DNA from: Rivularia sp. T60_A2020_040
GTDB taxonomy: Bacteria > Cyanobacteriota > Cyanobacteriia > Cyanobacteriales > Nostocaceae
Length of the DNA stretch: 64,000 nucleotides
Direction: 5' to 3'
Assembly (NCBI GenBank): GCA_015272215.1
Contig: JACYMD010000071.1
Coordinates: 62,001-126,000 of the forward strand
In this document: one piece after another, positions 8,829 to 15,722 of the stretch
How positions within the stretch are numbered: the first letter of the stretch is position 1
How the letters are laid out: the number at the start of each line of letters is the position of its first letter
The notes under the pieces: model-generated
Told to the model about the DNA's origin: nothing
Databases searched by the model: none
The model's input: only the letters and a program-made list of their open reading frames with translations
Made by a program: the position numbers and the translations under genes

Positions 8829-10310
8829 ATGCAATCTGTTCAGGTTAATACAGAATTTCTTGAAGTAACACAAAACACCCAGAGTTCTGAATTACCGTCA
8901 GTACTCTCTCTGAGTCCAACAATACAAGAATCTCAACTTCAGAGAATTTCTAAAAATGCCATTCGTAGAAGTTTAAAAGCCTCTACTGTGGATGGGATGT
9001 TTGCATCAGTATTTGAGATTACGACTACTGGAATTCTCTTGAGTAATTTTCTTGTAGAATTGGGCGCAACTCCAGTACAAATTGGGATGCTTTCTTCTAT
9101 TCCCATGCTGGTAAATTTGTTACAACCTTTGGGTGCTTATTTTTCCGAACGTACTAAAAGTCGTCATAGCTTTTGTCTTTGGACTCACGGTGTTGCAAGA
9201 TTGATATGGTTATTTTTGGCGATCGCCATTGGGATGGTAAGTTGGGGTAAATCGGATTTAGATAACCATCAGTTAGTTGTTTTAACGCTGCTGACTATTT
9301 TAGCGAGTCATGTATTTACGGCTTTAGGAAGTGCATCTTGGCTGAGTTGGATGGCAATGTTGGTTCCCCGACAGTTGCGGGGAAGATATTTTGGTGTCCG
9401 AAATAGCATTTCTAGCTTTACTAGACTGCTTTATGTACCCTTGGCTGGTTTAGCTGTAAGTTGTTATCCTGGTGGACATATCCAAGGTTACGGATTGGTT
9501 TTACTGTTGGGATTGATTGCTGGTGCAGCAAGTCTTAGTTGTCAATTTTTTAAAGCCGATATTAATCCCCAGTCTCATAACTATTCAGAAATCAAAACTT
9601 TTAGTTCAAATAACAGTCAAGATGCAAATTTAGATAATCCAATCATTACAAATCCGTCTCCAAACATTTGGAAAGACTCTAACTTTTTAATATTCTTGGC
9701 TTACTTTGGGTTGTGGATGTTTTCTTGTAACCTCAGCGCTCCCTTTTTTAATCTTTATATGCTCGATACCCTAAATTTAGATGTGAGTTGGGTAACTATT
9801 TACGGCAGTTTTCAAGCCGGTGCTGGGATGCTAATGCTGATTTTATGGGGTAAATTAGCGGATAAAGTCGGCAATCGTACCATCTTATTTTTAGTCGGAA
9901 TATTGGTTGCAATAATTCCAGTTTTGTGGGTGGGAATTGGTGCAGATTCTCTGAGTATCTGGTTGTGGCTACCTTTAATACATATCTTGATAGGAGGTAG
10001 CACCGCAGCAATTGACTTATGTAACAATAACCTACAATTAGGTATTGCACCAGTTAGAATGCAGTCAATTTACTTTGCCATCGCAGCTGCTGTCGTTGGT
10101 GCTAGCGGTGCAATTGGAACTACAATCGGCGGTTTTCTTGCAGAAAATGTATTTCTCGGTGGTTTATCTGATTTATTTATCATTTCTGTAGGTTTCCGGT
10201 TAATCGCTCTTGTTCCACTTTTATTTGTCCAAGAAGCTCGAAGACAATCTTTAACCAAGATATTTAAGGGTTTGCGTAAATTGCAATTAGCACAGAAGTC
10301 GGGTTTTTAG
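8829..10310 (+). CDS. Major facilitator superfamily transporter
   Basis: A 493-residue inner-membrane transporter with about 12 hydrophobic segments. A polar N-terminal tail of about 50 residues precedes the first span; a hydrophilic central loop (residues about 245-285) separates the two six-helix halves. Motif-A-like sequences are visible as YFSERTKSRHS after the second span and LWGKLADKVGNR in the second half. The substrate is unknown. The last residues, LAQKSGF, and the TAG stop are encoded by the left arm of the dispersed AGAAGTCGGGTTTTT hairpin element, so the natural C-terminus has probably been altered by that insertion. It starts directly after the sequence CGAAGGGTGGCTA. Confidence 0.88.
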   Translation: MQSVQVNTEFLEVTQNTQSSELPSVLSLSPTIQESQLQRISKNAIRRSLKASTVDGMFASVFEITTTGILLSNFLVELGATPVQIGMLSSIPMLVNLLQPLGAYFSERTKSRHSFCLWTHGVARLIWLFLAIAIGMVSWGKSDLDNHQLVVLTLLTILASHVFTALGSASWLSWMAMLVPRQLRGRYFGVRNSISSFTRLLYVPLAGLAVSCYPGGHIQGYGLVLLLGLIAGAASLSCQFFKADINPQSHNYSEIKTFSSNNSQDANLDNPIITNPSPNIWKDSNFLIFLAYFGLWMFSCNLSAPFFNLYMLDTLNLDVSWVTIYGSFQAGAGMLMLILWGKLADKVGNRTILFLVGILVAIIPVLWVGIGADSLSIWLWLPLIHILIGGSTAAIDLCNNNLQLGIAPVRMQSIYFAIAAAVVGASGAIGTTIGGFLAENVFLGGLSDLFIISVGFRLIALVPLLFVQEARRQSLTKIFKGLRKLQLAQKSGF

Positions 10311-10357
10311 AATAAATGTTTGTAATAACAGATAATTCTGGTAAAAACCCGACTTCT
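10293..10357. repeat. AGAAGTCGGGTTTTT hairpin element overlapping MFS 3' end
   Basis: Left arm AGAAGTCGGGTTTTT at 10294-10308 and right arm AAAAACCCGACTTCT at 10343-10357, a 15-base perfect inverted repeat. The sequence between the arms (AATAAATGTTTGTAAT..) is nearly the same as in the copy at 38762-38826, so this is a mobile-type repeat and not just a terminator that evolved locally. It can also act as a bidirectional terminator. Confidence 0.85.
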
Positions 10358-10714
10358 CAAAAATTGTAGTGGGAGCGTCTCGCTCCCTGATAAGCTGTCG
10401 CGCATTTAATTAAACGCTTTTTAGCTTAGCATCTTTAAAAACCCGACTTCTAAAAATTTGTAGTGGGAGCGTCTCGCTGCCTGATAAGTACCTACGCAAA
10501 ATTAATTGTGTATTGTCATTGCGATGAACTGTCTTTGAAGCCTCTCCCTCCGGGAAATAGCATTCACCCTTGTTGGTGCGGCTCATCTCAAGGTTCTCAA
10601 TTTTTCGGAATGTCTAATTAATCAAGGCACGACTACTTAGCAGCTAGGGAGCGAGACGCTCCCACTACCAATTAATTAATTAATTAATTAATTAAATGAA
10701 TTATTGATAATTCT
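10343..10714. repeat. Repeat-rich gap with duplicated segment
   Basis: A gene-free stretch made of repeats. The unit AAAAACCCGACTTCT + about 10 bases + TAGTGGGAGCGTCTCGCT + CCTGATAAG occurs twice (about 10343-10397 and 10437-10492). A third GGGAGCGAGACGCTCCCACTA copy lies inverted at 10649-10669. Just before accD's 3' end is a run of seven ATTA/ATTAATTA units (10669-10697). No coding sequence is evident. Confidence 0.75.
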
Positions 10715-11680
10715 TCACTGTTCATTGACAGCAGTGTGGCTAAAGTTTCTTGTTGTTTCCCACACAACTAAATTATTTGGAGCTTTGATTGCAGGTGGTT
10801 GATGTAAAGTAATCAGTTGTATCAAAAGTTTCTTTAACTGAGTACGGGGTACAATTTCATCTACAAAACCGTGTTTGAGTAAATCTTCCGCACTTTGAAA
10901 ATCTTCAGGTAATTTTTCTCGCAGGGTTTGCTCAATTACACGTCTACCGGCAAAACCAATAGTCGCTTTCGGCTCTGCCAAAATTATATCCCCCAACATC
11001 GCAAAACTTGCAGTTACCCCACCAGTAGTAGGGTTAGTCAAAACCGGAATATATAAAAGTCTTTGTCGTCGATGACGTTCTAAAGCTCCTGATATCTTTG
11101 CCATCTGCATTAAAGACAGCAATCCTTCCTGCATTCTAGCTCCACCAGAAGTACAGATAATAATCACCGGATAGCGTCGCTGAGTGGCTTGTTCAATCAG
11201 TCGTGTCAACTTTTCACCCACAACAGAACCCATACTAGCACCAATGAACCGAAAGTCCATTACACCCAGAGCAACAGGTAAACCATTAATTTTCCCCAAA
11301 CCCGTTCTTACAGCATCCGTTAAACCAGTTTTTTCCTGTACATCCCGTAAACGATCACTATAGGATTTGCGATCGCGAAATTGTAACGGATCTGCGGGTA
11401 GTAAATGCTCATCCATAGCAGTCCAGCTATTAGAGTCTATCAGTTGACGGATGCGTTCATCGCTATCAACTCGATTATGATGTCCGCATTCAATGCAAAC
11501 CATCTGATTTGCCTTTAGGTCTTTTGTATACGCCAATACACCGCATTTCGTGCATTTGTGCCACAATCCATCAGCAATCTCGCGCTCCTGACGCTCAATA
11601 CTGATAGAACCCGTTTTACGTCTGTTTGCAAACCAATCAAATAAAGATTTAAAACCGCGTGTTTCGTCGTTGTTCGCCAT
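10715..11680 (-). CDS. accD: Acetyl-CoA carboxylase carboxyltransferase beta subunit
   Basis: A 321-residue AccD, which with AccA transfers the carboxyl group from biotin to acetyl-CoA to make malonyl-CoA, the committed step of fatty acid synthesis. The N-terminal zinc ribbon is visible as WHKCTKCG ... [12 protein letters not shown] (residues about 40-69). The crotonase-like carboxyltransferase core contains [28 protein letters not shown] and [11 protein letters not shown]. Length is normal. The last 20 residues, after LITLHQPP, are variable. It is a single-gene unit here, with the accessory island on its upstream side. Confidence 0.97.
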   Translation of the reverse strand: MANNDETRGFKSLFDWFANRRKTGSISIERQEREIADGLWHKCTKCGVLAYTKDLKANQMVCIECGHHNRVDSDERIRQLIDSNSWTAMDEHLLPADPLQFRDRKSYSDRLRDVQEKTGLTDAVRTGLGKINGLPVALGVMDFRFIGASMGSVVGEKLTRLIEQATQRRYPVIIICTSGGARMQEGLLSLMQMAKISGALERHRRQRLLYIPVLTNPTTGGVTASFAMLGDIILAEPKATIGFAGRRVIEQTLREKLPEDFQSAEDLLKHGFVDEIVPRTQLKKLLIQLITLHQPPAIKAPNNLVVWETTRNFSHTAVNEQ

Positions 11681-12206
11681 TTGTATCTTATGCAGGTGGA
11701 TTTTATGTCAAATTTAGTCAAGAATACAGGATTTTTGTCTTTTGTCTTTTTGGCAAATGTTATCAAGTTATAACAAATTACACCGGACAGAAAATTAATT
11801 CCTCAATTTTTTTTAAGCAATGGCAGCAATATGAAAGCATCTTCGCTTTTCAGCTTAACGAAAATATCTAAACCAATTCAAGTCTTATAATATATGTTTG
11901 TATCGCTCCTTTGAAAGCAATGCAGTCCACAACGGACAATGCGACAGTTCATGCTTGTTGTAGATATGTCCAATCATAAATATTGCAAATTGCCAAATTT
12001 ATTTAGTTCGCAGTCGATCGCAATATGATATTTCATTAAAAATTATCCCAGCCACAGCACGATAATATCAGACCTTGAAGGATTGTAGAGTCATAAATTT
12101 TACAGTTATCAAATGTTGGTTCGGAAACGCTCAGCCTCAAATAAAATATATTTGGCAAAAATTGGCAAAGAATGCCAACATAATACTATCATTACCTTTT
12201 TTGACT
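11681..12206. other. Gene-free stretch between accD and parD
   Basis: About 525 bases with no supportable gene. It carries the accD promoter region. A sequence TATAAT at 11886-11891 could be a -10 element for a plus-strand transcript, but no good -35 is visible. The parD frame stays open upstream to 12075, but those extra residues do not look like antitoxin sequence. Confidence 0.4.
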
Positions 12207-12440
12207 ATGAGTACAATGAATATTTCTTTACCCGATCCAATGCGGGCATTTATAGAAGAACAAGTTAAACAAAAGGGTTACAGTAGTGCGAGTGAATATA
12301 TTCGCCATTTGATTCGTACTGAGCAAGAAAATCTGGAGAGGAAGCGTTTAGAAACTTTACTGCTTGAAGGTTTAGACAGTGGTGAAATTGAAATTAGCGA
12401 TGAATTCAGTCCTTCCGTTAACCGTAAACCTGTACCATAA
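12207..12440 (+). CDS. ParD-family antitoxin with foreign C-terminus
   Basis: A 77-residue ribbon-helix-helix antitoxin. The DNA-binding strand and helices are clear: MNISLPDPMRAFIEEQVKQ, then GYSSASEYIRHLIRTEQENL, then ERKRLETLLLEGLDSGE. The chosen ATG at 12207 (or the one at 12216) starts the family-like part; 44 upstream codons are open but unrelated. From about base 12406 the sequence is the antisense of the integrase fragment on the other strand, so the last residues (PSVNRKPVP) are not native. In ParD proteins the C-terminal region wraps the ParE toxin; here it is replaced, and no parE gene follows. It may still bind DNA but is probably an orphan. Its RHH family assignment is firm. Confidence 0.75.
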   Translation: MSTMNISLPDPMRAFIEEQVKQKGYSSASEYIRHLIRTEQENLERKRLETLLLEGLDSGEIEISDEFSPSVNRKPVP

Positions 12441-12835
12441 AGTAACTTGATTAAAAGTTGATGTACACCAGATAATTTTTGAATAATTGCTAAAACTTCA
12501 TCTTTTGTCAAAACAGTCGGTAAATATTTAGATTTCTTAGCACGTACCGCATCTACTTTTAAATCTAAATCTTGTTTTAATACATGCTTGTAGAGAAATA
12601 AAATTGCATTTAAAGCTTGATTTTGAGTGGATGCGGCAACTTTTTGGTTAACTGCCAAATCTGTCAAGAATGCCTCGATTTCAGGACTTCCCATATCCTT
12701 TGGGTGGCGTTTATCATGGAAGAAAATATAGCGTCGAATCCAGTAAATATAGGTCTTTTCAGTTTGGTAAGAATAGTGTTTAAGCCTGATAACATCTTGT
12801 ACCTGTTCTAGTAGCTTTTTGGGGCGTTGTTCCAT
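12407..12835 (-). pseudogene. Truncated integron-type tyrosine integrase (IntI-like)
   Basis: The N-terminal part of a tyrosine recombinase, about 143 residues. It has the core-binding (SAM-like) domain with HYSYQTEKTYIYWIRRYIFF, HPKDMGSPEIEAFLTDLAV and STQNQALNAILFLYKHVL, then the start of the catalytic domain at LPTVLTKDEVLAII and LLIKLLYGTGLRLTEGL, which contains the first catalytic Arg (GTGLR). This order and wording match integron integrases such as IntI1. Homology stops right after EGL, at about base 12407, where the reading frame runs into the antisense of parD. The second Arg, His residues and catalytic Tyr are all missing, as is the region that would hold the integron-specific insertion. 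It cannot be active. It reads away from the cassette-like genes to its right, as intI does in an integron. Confidence 0.8.
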
Positions 12836-13047
12836 TGGTGATTTGGGGGGATTTGGGAGAAAATTCCGTATAATACTCTAGATAAGGATGTTATACGGAA
12901 AAATTCTTTGGTGTAGGAGGTGAGACAGCCAATAGCAAGTGGTTCGTCTAAGAGCTTGCAGACTTCTGAACAGAGTGCGATTGCCACCATACATACACGC
13001 TAAAGGCGATCGCACAAGTTAGAATAAGGGGGTATAGTTGAGACGAG

Positions 13048-13054
13048 GTTAAGC
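13048..13054 (+). other. attI/attC-like core site GTTAAGC
   Basis: GTTAAGC fits the integron core-site consensus GTTRRRY and lies two bases before the start codon of the first cassette-like gene. In integrons the recombination point is after the G. Seven bases alone occur often by chance; the support is its position between the IntI-like fragment and a gene whose other end carries an attC-like site. Confidence 0.4.
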
Positions 13055-13056
13055 CT

Positions 13057-13329
13057 ATGGCAGTTCGACAACCCCGGTACAGCAAAGAAGAGTTTGCTCG
13101 ACGTGGTGATGAGATCTACGAGTCTCAGATACGTCAGCAAATCGAAGAAGGCAATCAAGGCAAGATTGTCGCGATCGACATCGAAACCGGGGATTTTGAA
13201 GTCGATCAGAGCGAAATTGCTGCCTGCGATCACCTCGAAGCTCGCCACCCCGATGCTCAAATCTGGATTGTGCGGATTGGTTCTCGCCATGTTCGTCGAT
13301 TTGGCGGGCGCAGCCTGAGACCTGCATGA
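13057..13329 (+). CDS. Small protein partner of retropepsin-like protease
   Basis: A 90-residue hydrophilic protein. It begins YSKEEFARRGDEIYESQIRQ, continues with a beta-rich segment KIVAIDIETGDFEVDQSEIAA and ends with IWIVRIGSRHVRRFGGRS. Its stop overlaps the start of the next gene (ATGA at 13326-13329), so the two are translationally coupled. I recall similar pairs (this small protein followed by a clan AA aspartic protease) in many cyanobacteria, but the function is not known to me. The DNA is more GC-rich than neighbouring genes. Its start codon lies two bases after a GTTRRRY integron-type core site. Confidence 0.75.
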   Translation: MAVRQPRYSKEEFARRGDEIYESQIRQQIEEGNQGKIVAIDIETGDFEVDQSEIAACDHLEARHPDAQIWIVRIGSRHVRRFGGRSLRPA

Positions 13330-13703
13330 TTACGGGATTCGTTAATGTTGAATTTGAACCGATTATTCCACTCGCAATTCGTCGTGCTGATGGCAAAGTC
13401 TTTACGCAAGATGCGATCGTAGACACAGGTTTCAATGGTTGGCTTTCCTTGCCTCCCGATCTGATTGCTGAGTTGAACTTAAAATGGAAGCGGCGAGGAC
13501 GGGCAATTCTTGGCGATGGTAGTGAATGTGTTTTCAATGTTTACGAAGCAGTTGTCGTTTGGGATGACACTTTGCTGACCATTCCGGTAGATGAAGCTGA
13601 TTCAGACCCACTTGTCGGGATGTCGCTCATGGAAGGTTATGAGCTAAAAATGGAGATATTTGAAGGCGGTTGTGTCGAATTACGCAAAGTCAACACGGTC
13701 TAA
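13326..13703 (+). CDS. Retropepsin-like clan AA aspartic protease
   Basis: A 125-residue protein with the single-lobe aspartic protease motif DAIVDTGFNGWLSLP (residues about 35-50, catalytic D-T-G) and the second conserved hydrophobic-glycine region DPLVGMSLMEGYELKMEIF near residues 95-115. Proteins of this size act as homodimers in which each subunit gives one Asp. No signal peptide is present, so it should be cytosolic. It is coupled to the preceding small gene by an ATGA overlap. The stop codon TAA lies inside GTCTAAC, the left core of an attC-like site, as is typical for genes in integron cassettes. Natural substrates of this bacterial family are not known to me. Confidence 0.82.
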   Translation: MITGFVNVEFEPIIPLAIRRADGKVFTQDAIVDTGFNGWLSLPPDLIAELNLKWKRRGRAILGDGSECVFNVYEAVVVWDDTLLTIPVDEADSDPLVGMSLMEGYELKMEIFEGGCVELRKVNTV

Positions 13704-13786
13704 CAATCTCGTTGCACGCCGACCGTATAAAGTTGGTTGGTTGAGTCCGGAAAATTACTAGCGGCGGGTGAAGCGGAATGTTATAC
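13698..13786 (+). other. attC-like recombination site
   Basis: The 89-base segment starts with GTCTAAC, matching RYYYAAC, and ends with GTTATAC, one base off GTTRRRY. The outer arms are imperfect inverted repeats: the left side reads GTCTAACAATCTCGTTGCAC and the complement of the right side reads GTATAACATTCCGCTTCACC, both followed by CGCCG-type sequence. Size, arm symmetry and overlap with the upstream stop codon agree with integron attC sites. A folding calculation would be needed to confirm the extrahelical bases. Confidence 0.55.
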
Positions 13787-13828
13787 CGCGAATCAGTTCA
13801 GTATTGACGTAGCCTTTTACCCAAGCTC

Positions 13829-14107
13829 ATGAAAAAACTAATCATTCAAGTTCGTACAGCAGACAATTTGCTTGATTTGCTCAAAACCAATAAATCAGGC
13901 AATTGGGTAGTCGCTCAAGGTAAAGAGCAGGAAATCACTGACGTTGAGATTATTAGCTTTGACGGTACTCAGAAAATTGAGGGCACTTTCGACATCAAAA
14001 ATAGTTTTCGGCTTGATGATGGTCGATTGGTGATTGGATTTACAAATGCGTGTATCCGCAATTGCAGCATTAGTTTTGATGGGCGGAATCCCGTTCGATA
14101 TTTTTGA
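13829..14107 (+). CDS. Hypothetical protein (possible second cassette gene)
   Basis: A 92-residue protein of unknown function. It starts MKKLIIQVRTADNLLDLL and continues with short alternating beta-like segments (NWVVAQGKEQEITDVEII, then GRLVIGFTNACIRNCSIS). It has no signal peptide. It begins 43 bases after the right end of the attC-like site, in the same direction, which is the expected place for a second integron cassette gene. However, no attC-like site is visible after its own stop codon, so the cassette, if it was one, is broken on that side. Confidence 0.6.
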   Translation: MKKLIIQVRTADNLLDLLKTNKSGNWVVAQGKEQEITDVEIISFDGTQKIEGTFDIKNSFRLDDGRLVIGFTNACIRNCSISFDGRNPVRYF

Positions 14108-14120
14108 GTCGTTTTAGCAT

Positions 14121-14375
14121 ATGCTCAGAGAGTGCAACAGCCTGAGTATCATCAGCGGCATCAATCGTGAAATTTTCCTAGACCCCAAATATAAACCACT
14201 CCACTCAATGAAGTATTTCCGACACACAAATGAAATTAAATGTCACCAAAACGATTCTGCAAAGCTGTTAGAAAAGTTGGGATTTAATTTTGAGAGAATG
14301 GTTAACCTATCTGATGATGGCGAATGCGTTAGTTTGTTCGCTTCTGATCATTCTGGAAAAAAGAATCGGAAATAA
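14121..14375 (+). pseudogene. C-terminal remnant of a GNAT acetyltransferase
   Basis: The reading frame of 84 residues is open, but only its second half is recognisable. The segment NDSAKLLEKLGFNFERMV followed by NLSDDGECVSLFAS matches the last strand-helix-strand part of RimJ/RimL-type N-acetyltransferases (typical form: NxxSxxLLEKLGFxxE). The acetyl-CoA binding loop and all N-terminal strands are missing. The first 40 residues do not resemble the family. Its 3' end overlaps the prepilin peptidase gene on the other strand by about 28 bases. Confidence 0.6.
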
Positions 14376-15172
14376 CTTGATAAAATAGCTTCACCACAAA
14401 AAAGCGCGATCGCAGAACCTAAAGCTAAATAAGGACCAAAAGGAAAAGGTTGATTTCTTTTCGATTTTTTTTGTGCCAGTACAGTAGTGCTACTTTCCAC
14501 AAAAACCCCAGCAATACAAGCGATAAAACTAGCTAAGAGTAAATATTTCCATCCTAACCAAGCTCCCATCATTGCTGCTAATTTCGCATCACCCGCACCC
14601 ATTGCATCTTTACGGAAAACAATCGTACCGACGCGAGCAATGATATCAAACAGCCATAATCCGAAAACTGCTGCTGCGATCGCGATTACCATCTGGTTTA
14701 CTAATCCCGACCAACTATTAAGTATAAACCCTAATACCATTTGAAACAAAATACCCAGCACTAAACCCGATTTAGTTAACTGATTGGGTAAAGTCATTGT
14801 ATCTATATCAATGATCGATAGCGCTAATAACCAACTGCAAAATAACCAATAACCTATTGTCAGCAGCGAAAATTTAAATATTAGAAAAACTAGCACAAAT
14901 ATCAAACCCGTTGCTGCTTCTACAATCGGGTAGCGAGGAGAAATGGGATTTTTACAATAACGACAACGACCTTTTAACCACAACCAACCCAATACCGGCA
15001 CATTATCGTAAGCTTTGAGACGATTTAAACAATGGGGACATCGTGAAGGAGGATAAAGAATCGACAAACCCGCAGGTAGCCGATAAACTACAACATTGAC
15101 AAAGCTACCAATTGATGCACCTAAAACAAAAACAATTAAACTCGCAGGAACGAAAATCCACTGATCCATCAA
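14348..15172 (-). CDS. pilD: Prepilin peptidase (A24 family, PilD)
   Basis: A 274-residue polytopic membrane aspartic peptidase that cleaves and N-methylates type IV pilins and related pseudopilins. The N-terminal cytoplasmic zinc-binding region has two CxxC pairs, CPHC (residues about 46-49) and CRYC (about 70-73), on either side of NVPVLGWLWLKGR. The two catalytic aspartates are expected in IIDIDTMTLPNQL (about 120-132) and MGAGDAKLAAMMG (about 191-203, the GDxK motif). About eight hydrophobic segments are visible. Length is normal. The two Met codons at the start are both usable. No pilin genes lie next to it, which is common in cyanobacteria. Confidence 0.95.
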   Translation of the reverse strand: MMDQWIFVPASLIVFVLGASIGSFVNVVVYRLPAGLSILYPPSRCPHCLNRLKAYDNVPVLGWLWLKGRCRYCKNPISPRYPIVEAATGLIFVLVFLIFKFSLLTIGYWLFCSWLLALSIIDIDTMTLPNQLTKSGLVLGILFQMVLGFILNSWSGLVNQMVIAIAAAVFGLWLFDIIARVGTIVFRKDAMGAGDAKLAAMMGAWLGWKYLLLASFIACIAGVFVESSTTVLAQKKSKRNQPFPFGPYLALGSAIALFCGEAILSSYFRFFFPE

Positions 15173-15192
15173 GTTATTCCAAAAGCCATTTA

Positions 15193-15235
15193 CCTAAAGT
15201 AATTCGTAATTCGTAATTCGTAATTCGTAATTATC
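15193..15235. repeat. Tandem AATTCGT repeat
   Basis: Five consecutive copies of the 7-base unit AATTCGT just upstream of the prepilin peptidase gene. Similar AATTCGTAATTCGT runs occur at 19096-19155. Confidence 0.85.
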
Positions 15236-15287
15236 CTTAAATAATGACTTGATGTAGAGGGAGTAGGGATGGGGGATGGGGAAATTA

Positions 15288-15343
15288 ACTGTCAACTGTC
15301 AACTGTCAACTGTCAACTGTTAACTGCCAACTGTCAACTATTA
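15288..15343. repeat. Tandem CAACTGT repeat
   Basis: About eight units of the heptamer CAACTGT with a few variants, the reverse complement of the ACAGTTG runs seen elsewhere in the window. Confidence 0.85.
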
Positions 15344-15601
15344 ATACATATGAGATTCGATTTGACTCAAGGGAACGAAACACTCTTGTGGTAAAAGTAC
15401 TGGTTGGAGGGTAAAAATTACCTTTCCTCGATGATTGCCGCGATTAATCGCGACTCCTGAAGCTTGTCCAGCCATTTCTGGATGCACCTCGCAGTAAGTG
15501 TAGTATATTTGACCCGCAGACCTGATGAGAGAAGAGTCAATCAACGGAGATTGTGTCACGGGATTCGTAAAATTTTGCTGCCCTTGTCGTAATGCGTACA
15601 C
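15341..15601 (-). CDS. Doubtful small hypothetical protein
   Basis: An open frame of 86 codons starting with GTG. The product (for example RSAGQIYYTYCEVHPEMAGQ and VIFTLQPVLLPQECF) has a protein-like mix of residues, and it lies on the same strand as its neighbours. No family is recognised and no good ribosome binding site is seen. Its last codons abut a heptamer repeat run. It could be the tail of a decayed gene. Confidence 0.35.
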   Translation of the reverse strand: MYALRQGQQNFTNPVTQSPLIDSSLIRSAGQIYYTYCEVHPEMAGQASGVAINRGNHRGKVIFTLQPVLLPQECFVPLSQIESHMY

Positions 15602-15722
15602 GAATTACTTTTGTTGTTTGGCTAGGTTTTCAATTAAGTTTATCCGAAAGTTTCAACAATGGAAGTTAAAATCTTTCGTCAGGATGAGAATTAGAAAAGT
15701 AATTTAAAACTATTATTTATAA

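Noticed and set aside
12075-12206. Upstream extension of the parD frame
   Set aside because: The 44 extra residues do not resemble ParD and no ribosome binding site supports the earlier start.
12808-12990. 60-codon minus-strand frame with the string SEVCKLLDEPLA
   Set aside because: The short string faintly recalls the end of four-helix-bundle proteins, but the frame overlaps the integrase start and nothing else supports it.
14108-14120. A second attC site after the 92-residue gene
   Set aside because: No RYYYAAC or GTTRRRY pair with inverted arms was found near its stop codon.
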